DNA of 64,000 nucleotides, from positions 23,246 through 87,245 of the forward strand of contig NZ_LRRR01000017.1 in the NCBI RefSeq assembly GCF_001691415.1. Reading direction: 5' to 3'. Numbering within the stretch: the stretch's first letter is position 1; each line of letters opens with the position of its first letter. A program made the translations under genes and the position numbers. Positions 25,640 to 35,407 of the stretch are shown piece by piece. Origin of the DNA: Pararhodobacter sp. CCB-MM2 (GTDB taxonomy: Bacteria > Pseudomonadota > Alphaproteobacteria > Rhodobacterales > Rhodobacteraceae). The notes below the pieces were generated by a model. That model worked only from the letters and a program-made list of their open reading frames with translations. It was not told the DNA's origin and did no database searches.

Positions 25640-26893
25640 ATGACTTATTCGGGCTTTCGTGTCTTCACGCAGGGGCTGACCGGCAACAAGGGCTGGACCA
25701 AGGCCTGGCGGCAACCCGATCCCAAGACGGAATACGACATCGTCATCATCGGCGGTGGCGGACATGGCCTGTCGACGGCGTACTACTTGGCCAAGAACCA
25801 CGGGCTGAAGAACATCGCCGTGCTGGAGAAGGGTTATCTCGGTGGCGGCAATGTCGGCCGGAACACGACCATCGTCCGCGCGAACTATTTTCTGCAAGGG
25901 AATTCCGAGTTCTACAGCCATTCCTTGAAGCTGTGGGAAGGCCTCGAATCCGAGCTGAATTATAATGTCATGCATTCGCAGCGGGGGCTGATCAACCTGT
26001 TCCACTCGGACGGTCAGCGCGATGCCTTCGCCCGGCGCGGCAATGCGATGCTGGCGCAGGGCGACGATGCCGAGCTTCTCGACCGCGAGGGCGTGCGCAA
26101 GATCCTGCCCTATCTCGATTACGACCAGGCGCGCTTCCCGATCTATGGCGGCCTCTACCACCGCCGCGGCGGTTCGGCCCGCCATGATGCCGTGGCCTGG
26201 GGCTTTGCCCGCGGCGCCGACCGGCGCGGGGTGGATCTGATCCAGAATTGCGAAGTGACCGGCATCGACGTCGCGAATGGCAAGGTGACCGGCGTGCAGA
26301 CCACGCGCGGGCCCATCCGCGCGAAGAAGGTTGCGATGGTCGCCGCCGGTCGCTCCAGTCAGGTCGCCGCGATGGCCGGCATGCGCCTGCCCATCGAGAG
26401 CCATATCCTGCAGGCCTTCGTGACCGAGGGGCTGAAGCCGGTAATCGACCATGTGATCAGCTTCGGCATGGGCCATTTCTACATCAGCCAGTCGGACAAG
26501 GGCGGCCTCGTCTTCGGCGGCGATCTGGATTTCTACGCCTCCTACGCCGCGCGCGGCAACCTGCCGATGGTCGAGCATGTGATGGAGGCCGGCATGACCC
26601 TGATGCCGATGATCGGCCGGGCCAAAGTGCTGCGGTCCTGGGGCGGGATCATGGATATGTCGCCCGATGGATCGCCCATCATCGACAAGACCCATATCGA
26701 CGGGCTCTTCGTCAATTGTGGCTGGAATTACGGGGGGTTCAAGGCCGTTCCTGCCTCGGGCTGGTGCCTCGCGCACCTCATGGCCACCGGCGAGCCGCAC
26801 CCCGTCGCCGCGAAGTTCCGCCTCGACCGTTTCCGCACCGGGCGGAACATCATGGACGAGGAAGGCACCGGTTCGCAGCACAACCTGCACTGA
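25640..26893 (+). CDS. soxB: Sarcosine oxidase, beta subunit
   Basis: A 417-residue flavoprotein, the catalytic subunit of heterotetrameric sarcosine oxidase, which converts sarcosine to glycine and feeds the one-carbon unit to tetrahydrofolate. The dinucleotide-binding motif is DIVIIGGGGHGLSTAYYLA (residues 33-51). His174 in GLYHRRGGSARHD lies at about the position of the histidine that binds FMN covalently in characterised enzymes (beta-173). The VNCGWNYGGFK region near the C-terminus is typical. It heads a soxB-soxD-soxA-soxG operon; 72 bases separate it from soxD. Confidence 0.95.
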   Translation: MTYSGFRVFTQGLTGNKGWTKAWRQPDPKTEYDIVIIGGGGHGLSTAYYLAKNHGLKNIAVLEKGYLGGGNVGRNTTIVRANYFLQGNSEFYSHSLKLWEGLESELNYNVMHSQRGLINLFHSDGQRDAFARRGNAMLAQGDDAELLDREGVRKILPYLDYDQARFPIYGGLYHRRGGSARHDAVAWGFARGADRRGVDLIQNCEVTGIDVANGKVTGVQTTRGPIRAKKVAMVAAGRSSQVAAMAGMRLPIESHILQAFVTEGLKPVIDHVISFGMGHFYISQSDKGGLVFGGDLDFYASYAARGNLPMVEHVMEAGMTLMPMIGRAKVLRSWGGIMDMSPDGSPIIDKTHIDGLFVNCGWNYGGFKAVPASGWCLAHLMATGEPHPVAAKFRLDRFRTGRNIMDEEGTGSQHNLH

Positions 26894-26965
26894 TGTCAGA
26901 CATTTGCTCCGGCGCCTGCCGGGGCCGCGACCGAAGTTCTTGGGCCTGGCCCGTTGGAGTGAGAG

Positions 26966-27235
26966 ATGCGCATCCCCTGTCCCTGTTGCGGTGACCGCGA
27001 CCGGCGAGAATACACCTACTACGGCGCCGCCGATTTCCTGGACCGCCCGGCAGAAGATGCCGGTCTCGAGGCTTGGGACAACTACCTGCACCTGCGCGAC
27101 AACCCTGCCGGGGTCACGCGCGATTTGTGGTATCACGACCCGTGCCAAAGCTGGGTCGAGGTCGAGCGCAACACCGTCACGCATGAGGTCCTCTCGACCC
27201 GTTTCGTGAGCGCGAAAGCGGGGGCCAGCGCATGA
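26966..27235 (+). CDS. soxD: Sarcosine oxidase, delta subunit
   Basis: An 89-residue subunit that binds a structural zinc. Ligands visible are CPCCGDR near the N-terminus and the HDPCQSW region (Cys/Cys and His/Cys). The DFLDRP, RDNPAG and LWYHDPC segments are family hallmarks. A good GTGAGAG element precedes ATG 26966. Its stop overlaps the start of soxA by 4 bases (ATGA), coupling production of the two subunits. Confidence 0.94.
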   Translation: MRIPCPCCGDRDRREYTYYGAADFLDRPAEDAGLEAWDNYLHLRDNPAGVTRDLWYHDPCQSWVEVERNTVTHEVLSTRFVSAKAGASA

Positions 27236-30153
27236 CCCAGTCGCACCGCATTCCCGGCAAGGGCCTGATGATCGATCGCACGCGGCCCGTGCGCTTCACC
27301 TTCGACGGCAAGGGCTATGAGGGCTTTGCCGGCGACTCTGTCGCCTCGGCGCTTCTGGCCAATGGCGAGCGGCTGATCGGCCGGTCCTTCAAGTATCACC
27401 GCCCGCGCGGGGTGATGGCGGCGGGGTCCGAGGATCCCAACTCTCTCATCGAAGTGCATGAAAACGGGCAACAAACGCCCAACGTGCGCGGCACGATGCA
27501 GGAGATCTTCGAGGGGCTCGACGCGCGCAGTCAGAACCATGTCGGGCCGCTGAATTTCGACCTGATGGCGGTCAACGACCTGCTCGCGCCCTTCTTCTCG
27601 GCGGGCTTTTACTACAAGACCTTCATGTGGCCGCGCGCTTTCTGGGAGAAGCTCTACGAGCCCGCGATCCGTCGCGCGGCGGGTCTGGGCCGCCTCTCTG
27701 GCAAGCATGACATGGGGCTCTACGAGAAGGCCTTCGCCTTCTGCGATCTCCTCGTGATCGGTGCGGGGCCGGCGGGCCTGATGGCGGCGCTGACTGCTGC
27801 GCGCGCGGGCGCCGAGGTGATCCTCGCCGACGAGGACCGGCGCATGGGCGGCCGTCTGCTGGCCGATCAGCCCGAGGTCGACGGGCAGAACGGCGCCGAT
27901 TGGGCAGCGTCGGTGGTGGCAGAACTCGCCGCGATGCCGAATGTCACGCTGATGACCCGCACCACGGTGACCGGCGTCTATGACGACGGCACGTTCGGCG
28001 CGCTGGAGCGGGTGAGCCTGCACCGCGCCCCGGGCGAGGCGCCGCGCGAGTGTTTCTGGCGCATCCATGCCAAGCGCGCCTTGCTGACGGCGGGCGCGCT
28101 GGAGCGGCCGATCGCGCATCCCGACAACGACCGGCCTGGCGTCATGCTGGCCTCGGGCCTTGTCGGGCAGATGGGCAAGTTCGGTGTGAACCCAGGCAAG
28201 GTCGTCATCTTCTCGAACAACGATTCCGGTCTGCACACGGCCCGCAGCCTCACCGCACAAGGGATTGAAATCGCCGCCTATGTCGATCCGCGTCCGCTGC
28301 CGGTGACGGAAGAATTCCCGGTCTATGCCGAGGCTGAAGTCGTCGGCACGCGCGGGCGGCTGGGGCTGAAGGATGTTTCGATCCGGCACAAGGGCGGCAC
28401 CTCGGTGATCGCGGCGCGGACTCTCGCGCTCTCGGGCGGCTGGAACCCGACGATGCATCTGGCTTGCCATCTCAACGGACGGCCGGAATGGTCGCCCGAG
28501 CTGGCGGCTTTCGTGGCAAAGCCCGGCATGGTGCCGGGGATGAGCGTCAGTGGCTCGGCCGCAGGGTTCATGTCCACCCGCGCGGCGCTGCTGGACGGCC
28601 ACCAGAAGGCAGCAGCGGCCTTGATCGAACTGGGCCTCTCGGTGCCCGAGATTTCGGTGCCGGAGTCCGAGGATCGGCCTTGGGCGATCTCGCCCCTGTG
28701 GGCTGTCGATGCGGGCGGTCGGGCGTGGCTCGACTTCGCCAATGACGTGACCACCAAGGACGTCAAACTGGCGGCACAGGAAGGCTATTCCAGCGTCGAG
28801 CATATGAAGCGCTACACGACGCAGGGCATGGCGCCGGATCAGGGGAAAACGTCAAACGTTTCCGCGCTGGCGGTGCTGGCTGAGGCGACCGGGAAGGGGA
28901 TTCCCGCAACCGGGACGACCACTTACCGCCCGCCCTTTATCCCCGTCTCTATCGCCTCGATGGGCGCGGGCGGCCGTGGCGAGGGCTTCGCGCCGCAGCG
29001 TCTGCTGACGTCGGACGCCAAGACCCGCGCGATGAAGGCGCCGATGATCGAGGCCGGGCTCTGGTACCGCCCGAGCTATTTCCCGCGTGCGGGCGAGACG
29101 GATTGGCGAACGGCGGCGGACCGCGAGGTGCTGACGGTGCGCGAGCATGTCGGTGTCTGCGATGTCTCGACTTTGGGCAAGATCGACGTGCAAGGCGCTG
29201 ATGCGGCTCGGTTCCTCGATTTCGTCTATACCAACACCATGTCCACGCTGAAGCCGGGCCGCGTGCGCTATGGCCTCATGCTGCGCGAGGATGGCATGGT
29301 CATGGACGATGGCACCTGTGCGCGCGTGGCCGAGGACCATTTCGTTGTTACCACCACGACCTCGGGCGCTGGGCAGGTCATGCGGCATATGGATTTCGTC
29401 CATCAGGCCTTCTGCGCCGATTGGGATGTCCGGATGATCTCGGTCACCGAGGCTTGGGCGCAATTCGCCATCGCCGGTCCCAAGGCCAAGGCCGTGCTGG
29501 CCACTTTGGGCGAGATGCCATCGCTGCCCTTCATGGGCTGTGCGGATGTCACCATCGGCGGGGTGAAGGGGCGGCTGTTCCGGATCTCGTTCTCGGGTGA
29601 GGAGGGCTATGAGGTTGCCGTGCCGACCCGCTTTGGCACCGCGCTTTTCGACCATCTCGTCGCCACTGCCGAGGGGATGGAGGGCTGCGCCTATGGCATG
29701 GAGGCCCTGAACGCGCTGCGCGTCGAGAAGGGCTTCATCACCCATGCCGAGATCCATGGCCGGGTGACCGCCGACGATGTGGGCCTGGGCAAGATGGTCA
29801 GCGCCAAGAAGGATTGCATCGGCAAGGCGGCCTCGCAGCGGCCCGGTCTGTTCGAGGACCGCGAGCAGCTGGTGGGCCTGATGCCGGTCAATCAGGGCGA
29901 GACGCTCTCCGCCGGCGCACATCTGTATAACGAGAAGGACCCGGCGCAGCGGGAGTTCAATCAGGGCTATGTCACCTCGGTCGCACCTTCGCCGACGATG
30001 GGCTGCTGGCTGGGTCTGGGCTTCCTGAAGAACGGGCGCGCGCGCTATGGCGAGGTGATCCGACTCGACGACGGGTTGCGCGGCCGCAAGGTGCTGGTGG
30101 AAGTCTGCAACCCGGTGTTCTTCGATCCTGAGGGAGGGCGGATGCGTGATTGA
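27232..30153 (+). CDS. soxA: Sarcosine oxidase, alpha subunit
   Basis: A 973-residue large subunit. The N-terminal ~100 residues form a ferredoxin-like domain (FTFDGKGYEGFAGDSVASAL). A pyridine-nucleotide/FAD-type domain follows (LLVIGAGPAGLMAALTAA, about residues 176-193). The C-terminal half, from about residue 600, is a GcvT-like aminomethyltransferase/THF-binding domain (YTNTMSTLKPGRVRYGLM and the FSGEEGYEVAVP segment). The domain order and length match known SoxA. It overlaps soxD by 4 bases and soxG by 8. Confidence 0.95.
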   Translation: MTQSHRIPGKGLMIDRTRPVRFTFDGKGYEGFAGDSVASALLANGERLIGRSFKYHRPRGVMAAGSEDPNSLIEVHENGQQTPNVRGTMQEIFEGLDARSQNHVGPLNFDLMAVNDLLAPFFSAGFYYKTFMWPRAFWEKLYEPAIRRAAGLGRLSGKHDMGLYEKAFAFCDLLVIGAGPAGLMAALTAARAGAEVILADEDRRMGGRLLADQPEVDGQNGADWAASVVAELAAMPNVTLMTRTTVTGVYDDGTFGALERVSLHRAPGEAPRECFWRIHAKRALLTAGALERPIAHPDNDRPGVMLASGLVGQMGKFGVNPGKVVIFSNNDSGLHTARSLTAQGIEIAAYVDPRPLPVTEEFPVYAEAEVVGTRGRLGLKDVSIRHKGGTSVIAARTLALSGGWNPTMHLACHLNGRPEWSPELAAFVAKPGMVPGMSVSGSAAGFMSTRAALLDGHQKAAAALIELGLSVPEISVPESEDRPWAISPLWAVDAGGRAWLDFANDVTTKDVKLAAQEGYSSVEHMKRYTTQGMAPDQGKTSNVSALAVLAEATGKGIPATGTTTYRPPFIPVSIASMGAGGRGEGFAPQRLLTSDAKTRAMKAPMIEAGLWYRPSYFPRAGETDWRTAADREVLTVREHVGVCDVSTLGKIDVQGADAARFLDFVYTNTMSTLKPGRVRYGLMLREDGMVMDDGTCARVAEDHFVVTTTTSGAGQVMRHMDFVHQAFCADWDVRMISVTEAWAQFAIAGPKAKAVLATLGEMPSLPFMGCADVTIGGVKGRLFRISFSGEEGYEVAVPTRFGTALFDHLVATAEGMEGCAYGMEALNALRVEKGFITHAEIHGRVTADDVGLGKMVSAKKDCIGKAASQRPGLFEDREQLVGLMPVNQGETLSAGAHLYNEKDPAQREFNQGYVTSVAPSPTMGCWLGLGFLKNGRARYGEVIRLDDGLRGRKVLVEVCNPVFFDPEGGRMRD

Positions 30154-30667
30154 TCTGATTGCCAAACCGGCCGTGAGCGGCCTTCCGGTCAGCCATGGTG
30201 GCTGCACGCTGTCGGCCTTCGACGCGGGGCCGGTCACCTCGATCGCGCCCTATCCGGGGCGCGACCTGTCCGCCGTGCTGCCGTTCCCGGCGCCGGGAAC
30301 GGTCTCCGACTACCAGAGCGGTCGCCTGATCTGGGCGGGGCGCGACATGGCCTTCCTGACGGGTGTGGCCGCGCCGGATCTGTCCGGGCTGGCGGCGGTG
30401 ACCGATCAGAGCGACGGCTGGGTCTGGGCCTTGCTGGAGGGCGCGTCGGTCGAGGCGGTTCTCGCGCGGCTCTGCCCGCTGGATCTGCGCCTGCGCAGCT
30501 TTGCGGTCGGATCCTCGGCACGGTCGATGTTGCAGCATCTGCCGATCCTTCTGGTCCGCACGGGGCCGGAGAGCTTCCAGATCGCCAGCTTCCGCTCAAT
30601 GGCCGGGACACTGGTGCATGAGCTGGAGATCGCCATTAAAGGCGTCGCGGCGCGAGCCTCGCTCTGA
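30146..30667 (+). CDS. soxG: Sarcosine oxidase, gamma subunit
   Basis: A 173-residue gamma subunit, again related to the GcvT fold. It starts at GTG 30146, eight bases inside the end of soxA, with AGGGAGGGCGG just upstream. Typical pieces are the WAGRDMAFLTG segment and CPLDLRLRSFAVGSSARSML, then LPILLVRTGPESFQI. It completes the four-subunit enzyme and is followed by a terminator. Confidence 0.92.
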   Translation: MIDLIAKPAVSGLPVSHGGCTLSAFDAGPVTSIAPYPGRDLSAVLPFPAPGTVSDYQSGRLIWAGRDMAFLTGVAAPDLSGLAAVTDQSDGWVWALLEGASVEAVLARLCPLDLRLRSFAVGSSARSMLQHLPILLVRTGPESFQIASFRSMAGTLVHELEIAIKGVAARASL

Positions 30668-30695
30668 TCCATCAAGGCGGGTTGGGTAGACAACA

Positions 30696-30727
30696 GGCCC
30701 CGGTGCTGCCAGCATCGGGGCCTTACC
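30696..30727 (+). terminator. Terminator of soxBDAG
   Basis: A 12-bp stem (30696-30707 with 30711-30722, one G-T pair) around a three-base loop, followed by a pyrimidine-rich TTACC stretch. It lies 28 bases after the soxG stop. Confidence 0.65.
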
Positions 30728-30757
30728 TTTGAGACCGCATTTTGACGGAGATATTCG

Positions 30758-31153
30758 ATGAAGACATTGCTTCGGGCCCTTTTGGCCGCGATGGTGCTTG
30801 CCTTGAGCCTGCCGTTGCTTTCCCCGACCCAAGCCAAGGCCGAGACCTTCCGCTACGAGCAGATCGACCCTCAGCTGCAGGCGCTCTTGCGGCGCATGGC
30901 GCGGCTACGGGCGCAGGGCGTGATCGAGACGGTGACGCTGGGCGTCTCGACCTCGGACTGCCCGGCCGATTGCAATGACAGCGTGCGTGGCGGCATGTGC
31001 TATTGCGGGCGCAACGATGAAGGGGGATGCGACGACGGGCGGGATGAGACCACGCTAGGGGGCCGTCCCGCCTGCCGCGTGCGCCCGGAGACCGCCGAGC
31101 TGCGGGGCGAGGGGATCGAACGGCAGGTGCTGCAGATCCAGCGCATGCCCTGA
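30758..31153 (+). CDS. Small cysteine-rich secreted protein, function unknown
   Basis: A 131-residue protein. The signal peptide runs through LLRALLAAMVLALSLPLL, with cleavage near AKAE. The mature part holds six cysteines in about 45 residues (DCPADCNDS, GGMCYCGRND, GGCDDG and RPACRV), suggesting a disulfide-stabilised or metal-binding periplasmic protein. No known family is recognised. ATG 30758 has a GGAGATATTCG stretch before it. It lies alone between the sox terminator and the convergent glpR gene. Confidence 0.65.
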   Translation: MKTLLRALLAAMVLALSLPLLSPTQAKAETFRYEQIDPQLQALLRRMARLRAQGVIETVTLGVSTSDCPADCNDSVRGGMCYCGRNDEGGCDDGRDETTLGGRPACRVRPETAELRGEGIERQVLQIQRMP

Positions 31154-31176
31154 GGGGAGGATCGTCGCGGGGGCTG

Positions 31177-31944
31177 TCAGCTGCCCGCGGCGACCACCAT
31201 GTTCACTTGCCAATCGGTGCAGCGCGCGCGCAGGGGCGCGGGCAGGGGCCGGTTGGTGAACACCGTGTCCAAGACGGAGAGCGAGTCGATCCGCGCGGGC
31301 GCCGTCCGGCTCAGCTTCGAATGGTCGGTCACCAGCCACGCCTTGCGCGCCTGTGCGATCAGCGCGCGGCTCACGCCGACTTCCTGCATGTCATAATCCA
31401 GCATGTCCCCCTCGGCATCCAGCGCCGAGCAGCCGATCACCGCGATATCCACCTTGAATTGCCGGATCGCCGCCTCGGTCAGTGGCCCGGTCAGCCCGCC
31501 GTCCGAGCGCCTCAGCGTGCCGCCCGTCAGGATCACCTGACATTGCGGATTGTCGGCGAGGATATTGGCCACGTTCATGTTGTTGGTGACCACCATCAGC
31601 CCGGCATGGCGGCGCAGCTCGCGCGCGACGGCCTCGGTCGTGGTGCCGATGGCGAGGAAGATCGAGGCCCCCTCGGGAATTGCTTCGGCGCAGGCGTGGG
31701 CGATGGCGCGCTTGTCGTCGGCGTTGAGGGCCGCGCGCTCTTGGTAGCCGATATTCACCGTGCCCGAGCGCAGGATCGCCCCGCCGTGTACCCGCTCCAG
31801 CTTGCCGGCATCGTCCAGCTCGGCAAGGTCGCGGCGGATGGTCTGGGCGGTCACCCCGAAGCGCGTCGCGAGCCCGTCGACCGTCACGCGCCCTTCGGTG
31901 CGGGCGATTTCCAGGATCTCGGGCAGGCGGAAGCCCTGGGCCAT
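31177..31944 (-). CDS. glpR: DeoR/GlpR family transcriptional repressor
   Basis: A 255-residue DeoR-type regulator. The N-terminal helix-turn-helix reads VTVDGLATRFGVTAQTIRRD, with RVHGGA after the wing. The C-terminal sugar-phosphate-sensing domain has AIGTTTEAVARELRR, VVTNNMN and ILTGGTLR. Beside the divergent glpD it is best read as GlpR, the repressor of glycerol-3-phosphate genes released by glycerol-3-phosphate. ATG 31944 has AAGGA at good spacing; an in-frame ATG 42 bases upstream is rejected for lack of homology. The 204-base divergent region holds repeated ATTCGCG motifs. Confidence 0.85.
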   Translation of the reverse strand: MAQGFRLPEILEIARTEGRVTVDGLATRFGVTAQTIRRDLAELDDAGKLERVHGGAILRSGTVNIGYQERAALNADDKRAIAHACAEAIPEGASIFLAIGTTTEAVARELRRHAGLMVVTNNMNVANILADNPQCQVILTGGTLRRSDGGLTGPLTEAAIRQFKVDIAVIGCSALDAEGDMLDYDMQEVGVSRALIAQARKAWLVTDHSKLSRTAPARIDSLSVLDTVFTNRPLPAPLRARCTDWQVNMVVAAGS

Positions 31945-32014
31945 GATTCGTATCCTTTTGCTCGATTGTTGCGCCCGATACTCCATCTTTCAAGCGAAGG
32001 GCGGAAAAACGCGC

Positions 32015-32092
32015 ATTCGCGCGGGTATTCGCGCCGAAAGTCGCGGGGGTCTCTGTTGAAATGTCACAAAAACGCGTATATTCGCGTATAAA
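32015..32092. promoter_or_regulatory. Repeated operator-like motifs between glpR and glpD
   Basis: ATTCGCG occurs three times (32015, 32027, 32080), and CGCGTATA twice with 10-base spacing (32073-32080, 32083-32090), in an otherwise AT-richer stretch. TATATT (32077) and TATAAA (32087) could be -10 elements for glpD. Phased repeats across the divergent promoters fit binding sites for GlpR. The repeats are seen; the factor is inferred. Confidence 0.5.
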
Positions 32093-32148
32093 CGAAAGCG
32101 ATCGAACGTAACGACCCGAGTCGCGCCTCAGCGGCGCCAGAGCTTGCC

Positions 32149-33714
32149 ATGACCGACATCCCGACTTCCGACCTCTACGACCTCGTCATCATTGGCGGGG
32201 GGATCAACGGCTGCGGCATCGCCCGCGACGCGGCGGGCCGGGGCCTGAAGGTGCTGGTGGCCGAGAAGGGGGATCTGGCGGGTGCGACCTCCTCGGCCTC
32301 GACCAAGCTGTTTCATGGCGGCCTGCGCTATCTGGAGTATTTCGAGTTCCGGCTGGTGCGCGAGGCGCTGATCGAGCGGGAGACGCTGCTGCGCGCGATG
32401 CCGCATATCTCGTGGCCGATGCGTTTCGTGCTGCCGTATCATGCGGGCATGCGCTTTGATGGCGAGACGCCGACGTCGAAGCTGCTGTCCTTCTTCATGC
32501 CGTGGCTGAAGGGGCGGCGGCCGGCGTGGCTGATCCGGCTGGGGCTGTTCCTCTATGACAACCTCGGCGGACGGAAGATCCTGCCGGGCACGACGAAGCT
32601 GGACCTGACGCAGGCGCCGGAAGGCGCGCCGCTGCAGGACCAGTTCCGCATGGCCTATGAATATTCGGATTGCTGGGTGCAGGATTCGCGGCTGGTCGCG
32701 CTGAACGCCCGCGATGCTCAGGCCCGCGGGGCGGAGATCCTGACCCGCACCAAGGTCACCGAGGCGAAGGTCGAGGACGGCATCTGGACCGTCACTCTGG
32801 GCGATCGGCAGGTCCGCGCGAAAGGCTTGGTCAACGCGGCAGGCCCCTGGGCGGGCGAGGTGATCAAGGACGTGCTGCATTCGGGCTCGAAAGAGCATGT
32901 CCGGCTGGTGCGCGGCTCGCATATCGTGACGCCCAAGCTCTATGACCATGACAAGGCGTATTTTTTCCAAGGCCGCGACGGGCGGATCATCTTCGCGATC
33001 CCCTATGAGCAGGACTTCACGCTGATCGGCACGACAGATGCGGAACACTCGGACCCGGACACGCCGCCGCGCTGCACGGAGAGCGAGCGCGACTATCTCT
33101 GCGCCTTTGCCTCCGGGTATTTCAACCGCGCGATCACGCCTGCGGACGTGGTTTGGACCTATTCCGGCGTGCGGCCACTCTACGACGACGGCGCGCGCTC
33201 GGCCACGGCGGCGACGCGGGATTATGTGCTGACCTTGGATAACGGGGCAGGGGCGCCGGTGCTCAATGTCTTCGGCGGCAAGATCACCACCTATCGCCGT
33301 CTCGCGGAATCGGCGCTGGAAAAGCTGGGCGCACATCTGCCGATGTCGGGCAAGTGGACGGCGGGTGTGGCGCTGCCGGGCGGGGATTTCCCGGTCGATG
33401 GTGTCGCCGCGCTGATCGCCGAACTGCGCGCGCGCCATCTGTTCCTGACCGAGGCTTGGGCCACCCGCCTGATCCGCGCCTATGGCACCGAGGCGGCAGA
33501 GATCCTGTCAGGCGCCACTTCCTCCGTAGATCTGGGCGAGGATTTTGGCGCCAGCCTGACCGCGCGCGAGGTCGATTGGCTGATGGACCGCGAATTCGCC
33601 AAGGGGGCCGAGGACGTGCTCTGGCGGCGCTCGAAACTGGGGCTGCACATGACGGCAGCGCAGATCGACCGGGTCGGGGCCTACATGACCGAACGGACGC
33701 GCGCAGAGGCGTGA
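32149..33714 (+). CDS. glpD: Glycerol-3-phosphate dehydrogenase, FAD-dependent
   Basis: A 521-residue membrane-associated flavoprotein that oxidises glycerol-3-phosphate to dihydroxyacetone phosphate and passes electrons to quinone. The FAD-binding motif is DLVIIGGGINGCGIARDAA (residues 11-29). SSASTKLFHGGLRYLE follows, and the GTTDAEH segment with WTYSGVRPLYDD is typical. The length is normal. It is divergent from glpR and probably repressed by it. No glycerol uptake or kinase gene is adjacent; the next genes are cyclophilins. Confidence 0.94.
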   Translation: MTDIPTSDLYDLVIIGGGINGCGIARDAAGRGLKVLVAEKGDLAGATSSASTKLFHGGLRYLEYFEFRLVREALIERETLLRAMPHISWPMRFVLPYHAGMRFDGETPTSKLLSFFMPWLKGRRPAWLIRLGLFLYDNLGGRKILPGTTKLDLTQAPEGAPLQDQFRMAYEYSDCWVQDSRLVALNARDAQARGAEILTRTKVTEAKVEDGIWTVTLGDRQVRAKGLVNAAGPWAGEVIKDVLHSGSKEHVRLVRGSHIVTPKLYDHDKAYFFQGRDGRIIFAIPYEQDFTLIGTTDAEHSDPDTPPRCTESERDYLCAFASGYFNRAITPADVVWTYSGVRPLYDDGARSATAATRDYVLTLDNGAGAPVLNVFGGKITTYRRLAESALEKLGAHLPMSGKWTAGVALPGGDFPVDGVAALIAELRARHLFLTEAWATRLIRAYGTEAAEILSGATSSVDLGEDFGASLTAREVDWLMDREFAKGAEDVLWRRSKLGLHMTAAQIDRVGAYMTERTRAEA

Positions 33715-33793
33715 GCGGAAAACTGGCCGATCCCCGTTCCCCTTGGCGGAAACCCGCGCTAGGGTGCGCGCCAAATGCGCAAAGGAGACCGTC

Positions 33794-34295
<502 letters not shown>

Positions 34296-34309
<14 letters not shown>

Positions 34310-34880
34310 TCTCCTCGCGCTGGCCGCGTCGGCACTGGCTTTGATGCCGTATGCCGCCTCGGCCTCGGATGCGCCGGCCGATGCGCCGCGCCTGACGATC
34401 CATGTCACCGGCGAGGCCGAGGGCGAGATCGTCATCGCCCTGCGCCCGGATCTGGCCCCGCAGCACGTCGAGCGTGTTCTGCAGCTGGCCCGTGACGGCG
34501 CCTACAACGGCGTCGTGTTCCACCGCGTGATCGACGGCTTCATGGCGCAGACCGGCGACGTACAGTTCGGTCGTGCCGGCGGCGATACCTCGCGCGCGGG
34601 CATGGGCGGCTCGGATCTGCCGGACCTGCCGGCCGAATTCTCGGGCGAGCCGTTTGCACGGGGCGTGGTGGGCATGGCCCGGTCGCAGAACCCGAACTCG
34701 GCTAACAGCCAGTTCTTCATCATGTTCGACTCGGCCCCGCATCTGAACGGCCAGTACACGGTCTTCGGTCAGGTAGTCGAAGGTCTGGACGTGCTGGACG
34801 CGATCAAGCGCGGCACCGGCGGCAACGGTGCCGTCGTCGGCGCGCCGGACGTGATGGCGGATGTGACCGTCACCGAGTGA
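34296..34880 (+). CDS. Cyclophilin-type peptidyl-prolyl isomerase, periplasmic
   Basis: A 194-residue paralogue of the preceding protein with a signal peptide ([20 protein letters not shown], cleavage near ASAS) and so periplasmic. Shared motifs are [19 protein letters not shown] and [17 protein letters not shown]. The two genes overlap by 14 bases, and the long identical stretches point to tandem duplication followed by acquisition of an export signal. A hairpin terminator follows. Confidence 0.92.
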
Positions 34881-34889
34881 TCCAGGCAG

Positions 34890-34919
34890 GGCCGGGGGCA
34901 GAGATGCCTCCGGCCTTTC
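34890..34919 (+). terminator. Terminator of the cyclophilin pair
   Basis: A 10-bp stem (34890-34899 with 34906-34915, one G-T pair) around AGAGAT, followed by TTTCCCTTT. Confidence 0.7.
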
Positions 34920-35031
34920 CCTTTGCCGCCTTTTTTCCGCTGGTCGTGATCTTTCCGCGATGCGGCGGGGCTTTATTTCCCCGGCGAGTTGCGGCATATG
35001 TCGGGGCAACGGACAGACCAAGGACATTGCC

Positions 35032-35406
35032 ATGAACGCTTTGCTTCGCGCCCTCACCTGGTGGAACGGCCAGACCCTCGGCACGCAGCTGTTCACCTGG
35101 CGCAAAGGCGTCAAGGTCGGCGAAGATAGCCAAGGCAACATCTTCTACAAGTCGCGCGACGGCAAACGCCGCTGGGTCATCTACAACGGCGAGATCGAAG
35201 CCTCGCGCGTGGATGCCGACTGGCACGGCTGGCTGCACGGCACTTGGGACGAAACCCCGGCTGAGCGTCCGCTGGTCCACAAGACCTGGGAAAAGCCCCA
35301 TGTCGAAAACCTCACCGGCACCGCCGCGGCCTATGTGCCCGCCGGTTCGCTGCGCCGCGTGAACCCCGTCGAGCGCCGCGACTACGAAGCCTGGCAGCCC
35401 GAGTAA
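35032..35406 (+). CDS. NDUFA12 family protein (complex I 17.2-kDa subunit homologue)
   Basis: A 124-residue homologue of the mitochondrial complex I accessory subunit NDUFA12, which in alphaproteobacteria is also part of complex I. Typical are [20 protein letters not shown], the YYKSR-like [36 protein letters not shown], and the C-terminal [11 protein letters not shown]. It is soluble and basic. The start ATG 35032 ([11 protein letters not shown]) matches the family better than an ATG 72 bases upstream. It lies one base before the MlaD-like gene, a pairing usual in Rhodobacterales. Confidence 0.92.
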   Translation: MNALLRALTWWNGQTLGTQLFTWRKGVKVGEDSQGNIFYKSRDGKRRWVIYNGEIEASRVDADWHGWLHGTWDETPAERPLVHKTWEKPHVENLTGTAAAYVPAGSLRRVNPVERRDYEAWQPE

Positions 35407-35407
35407 C

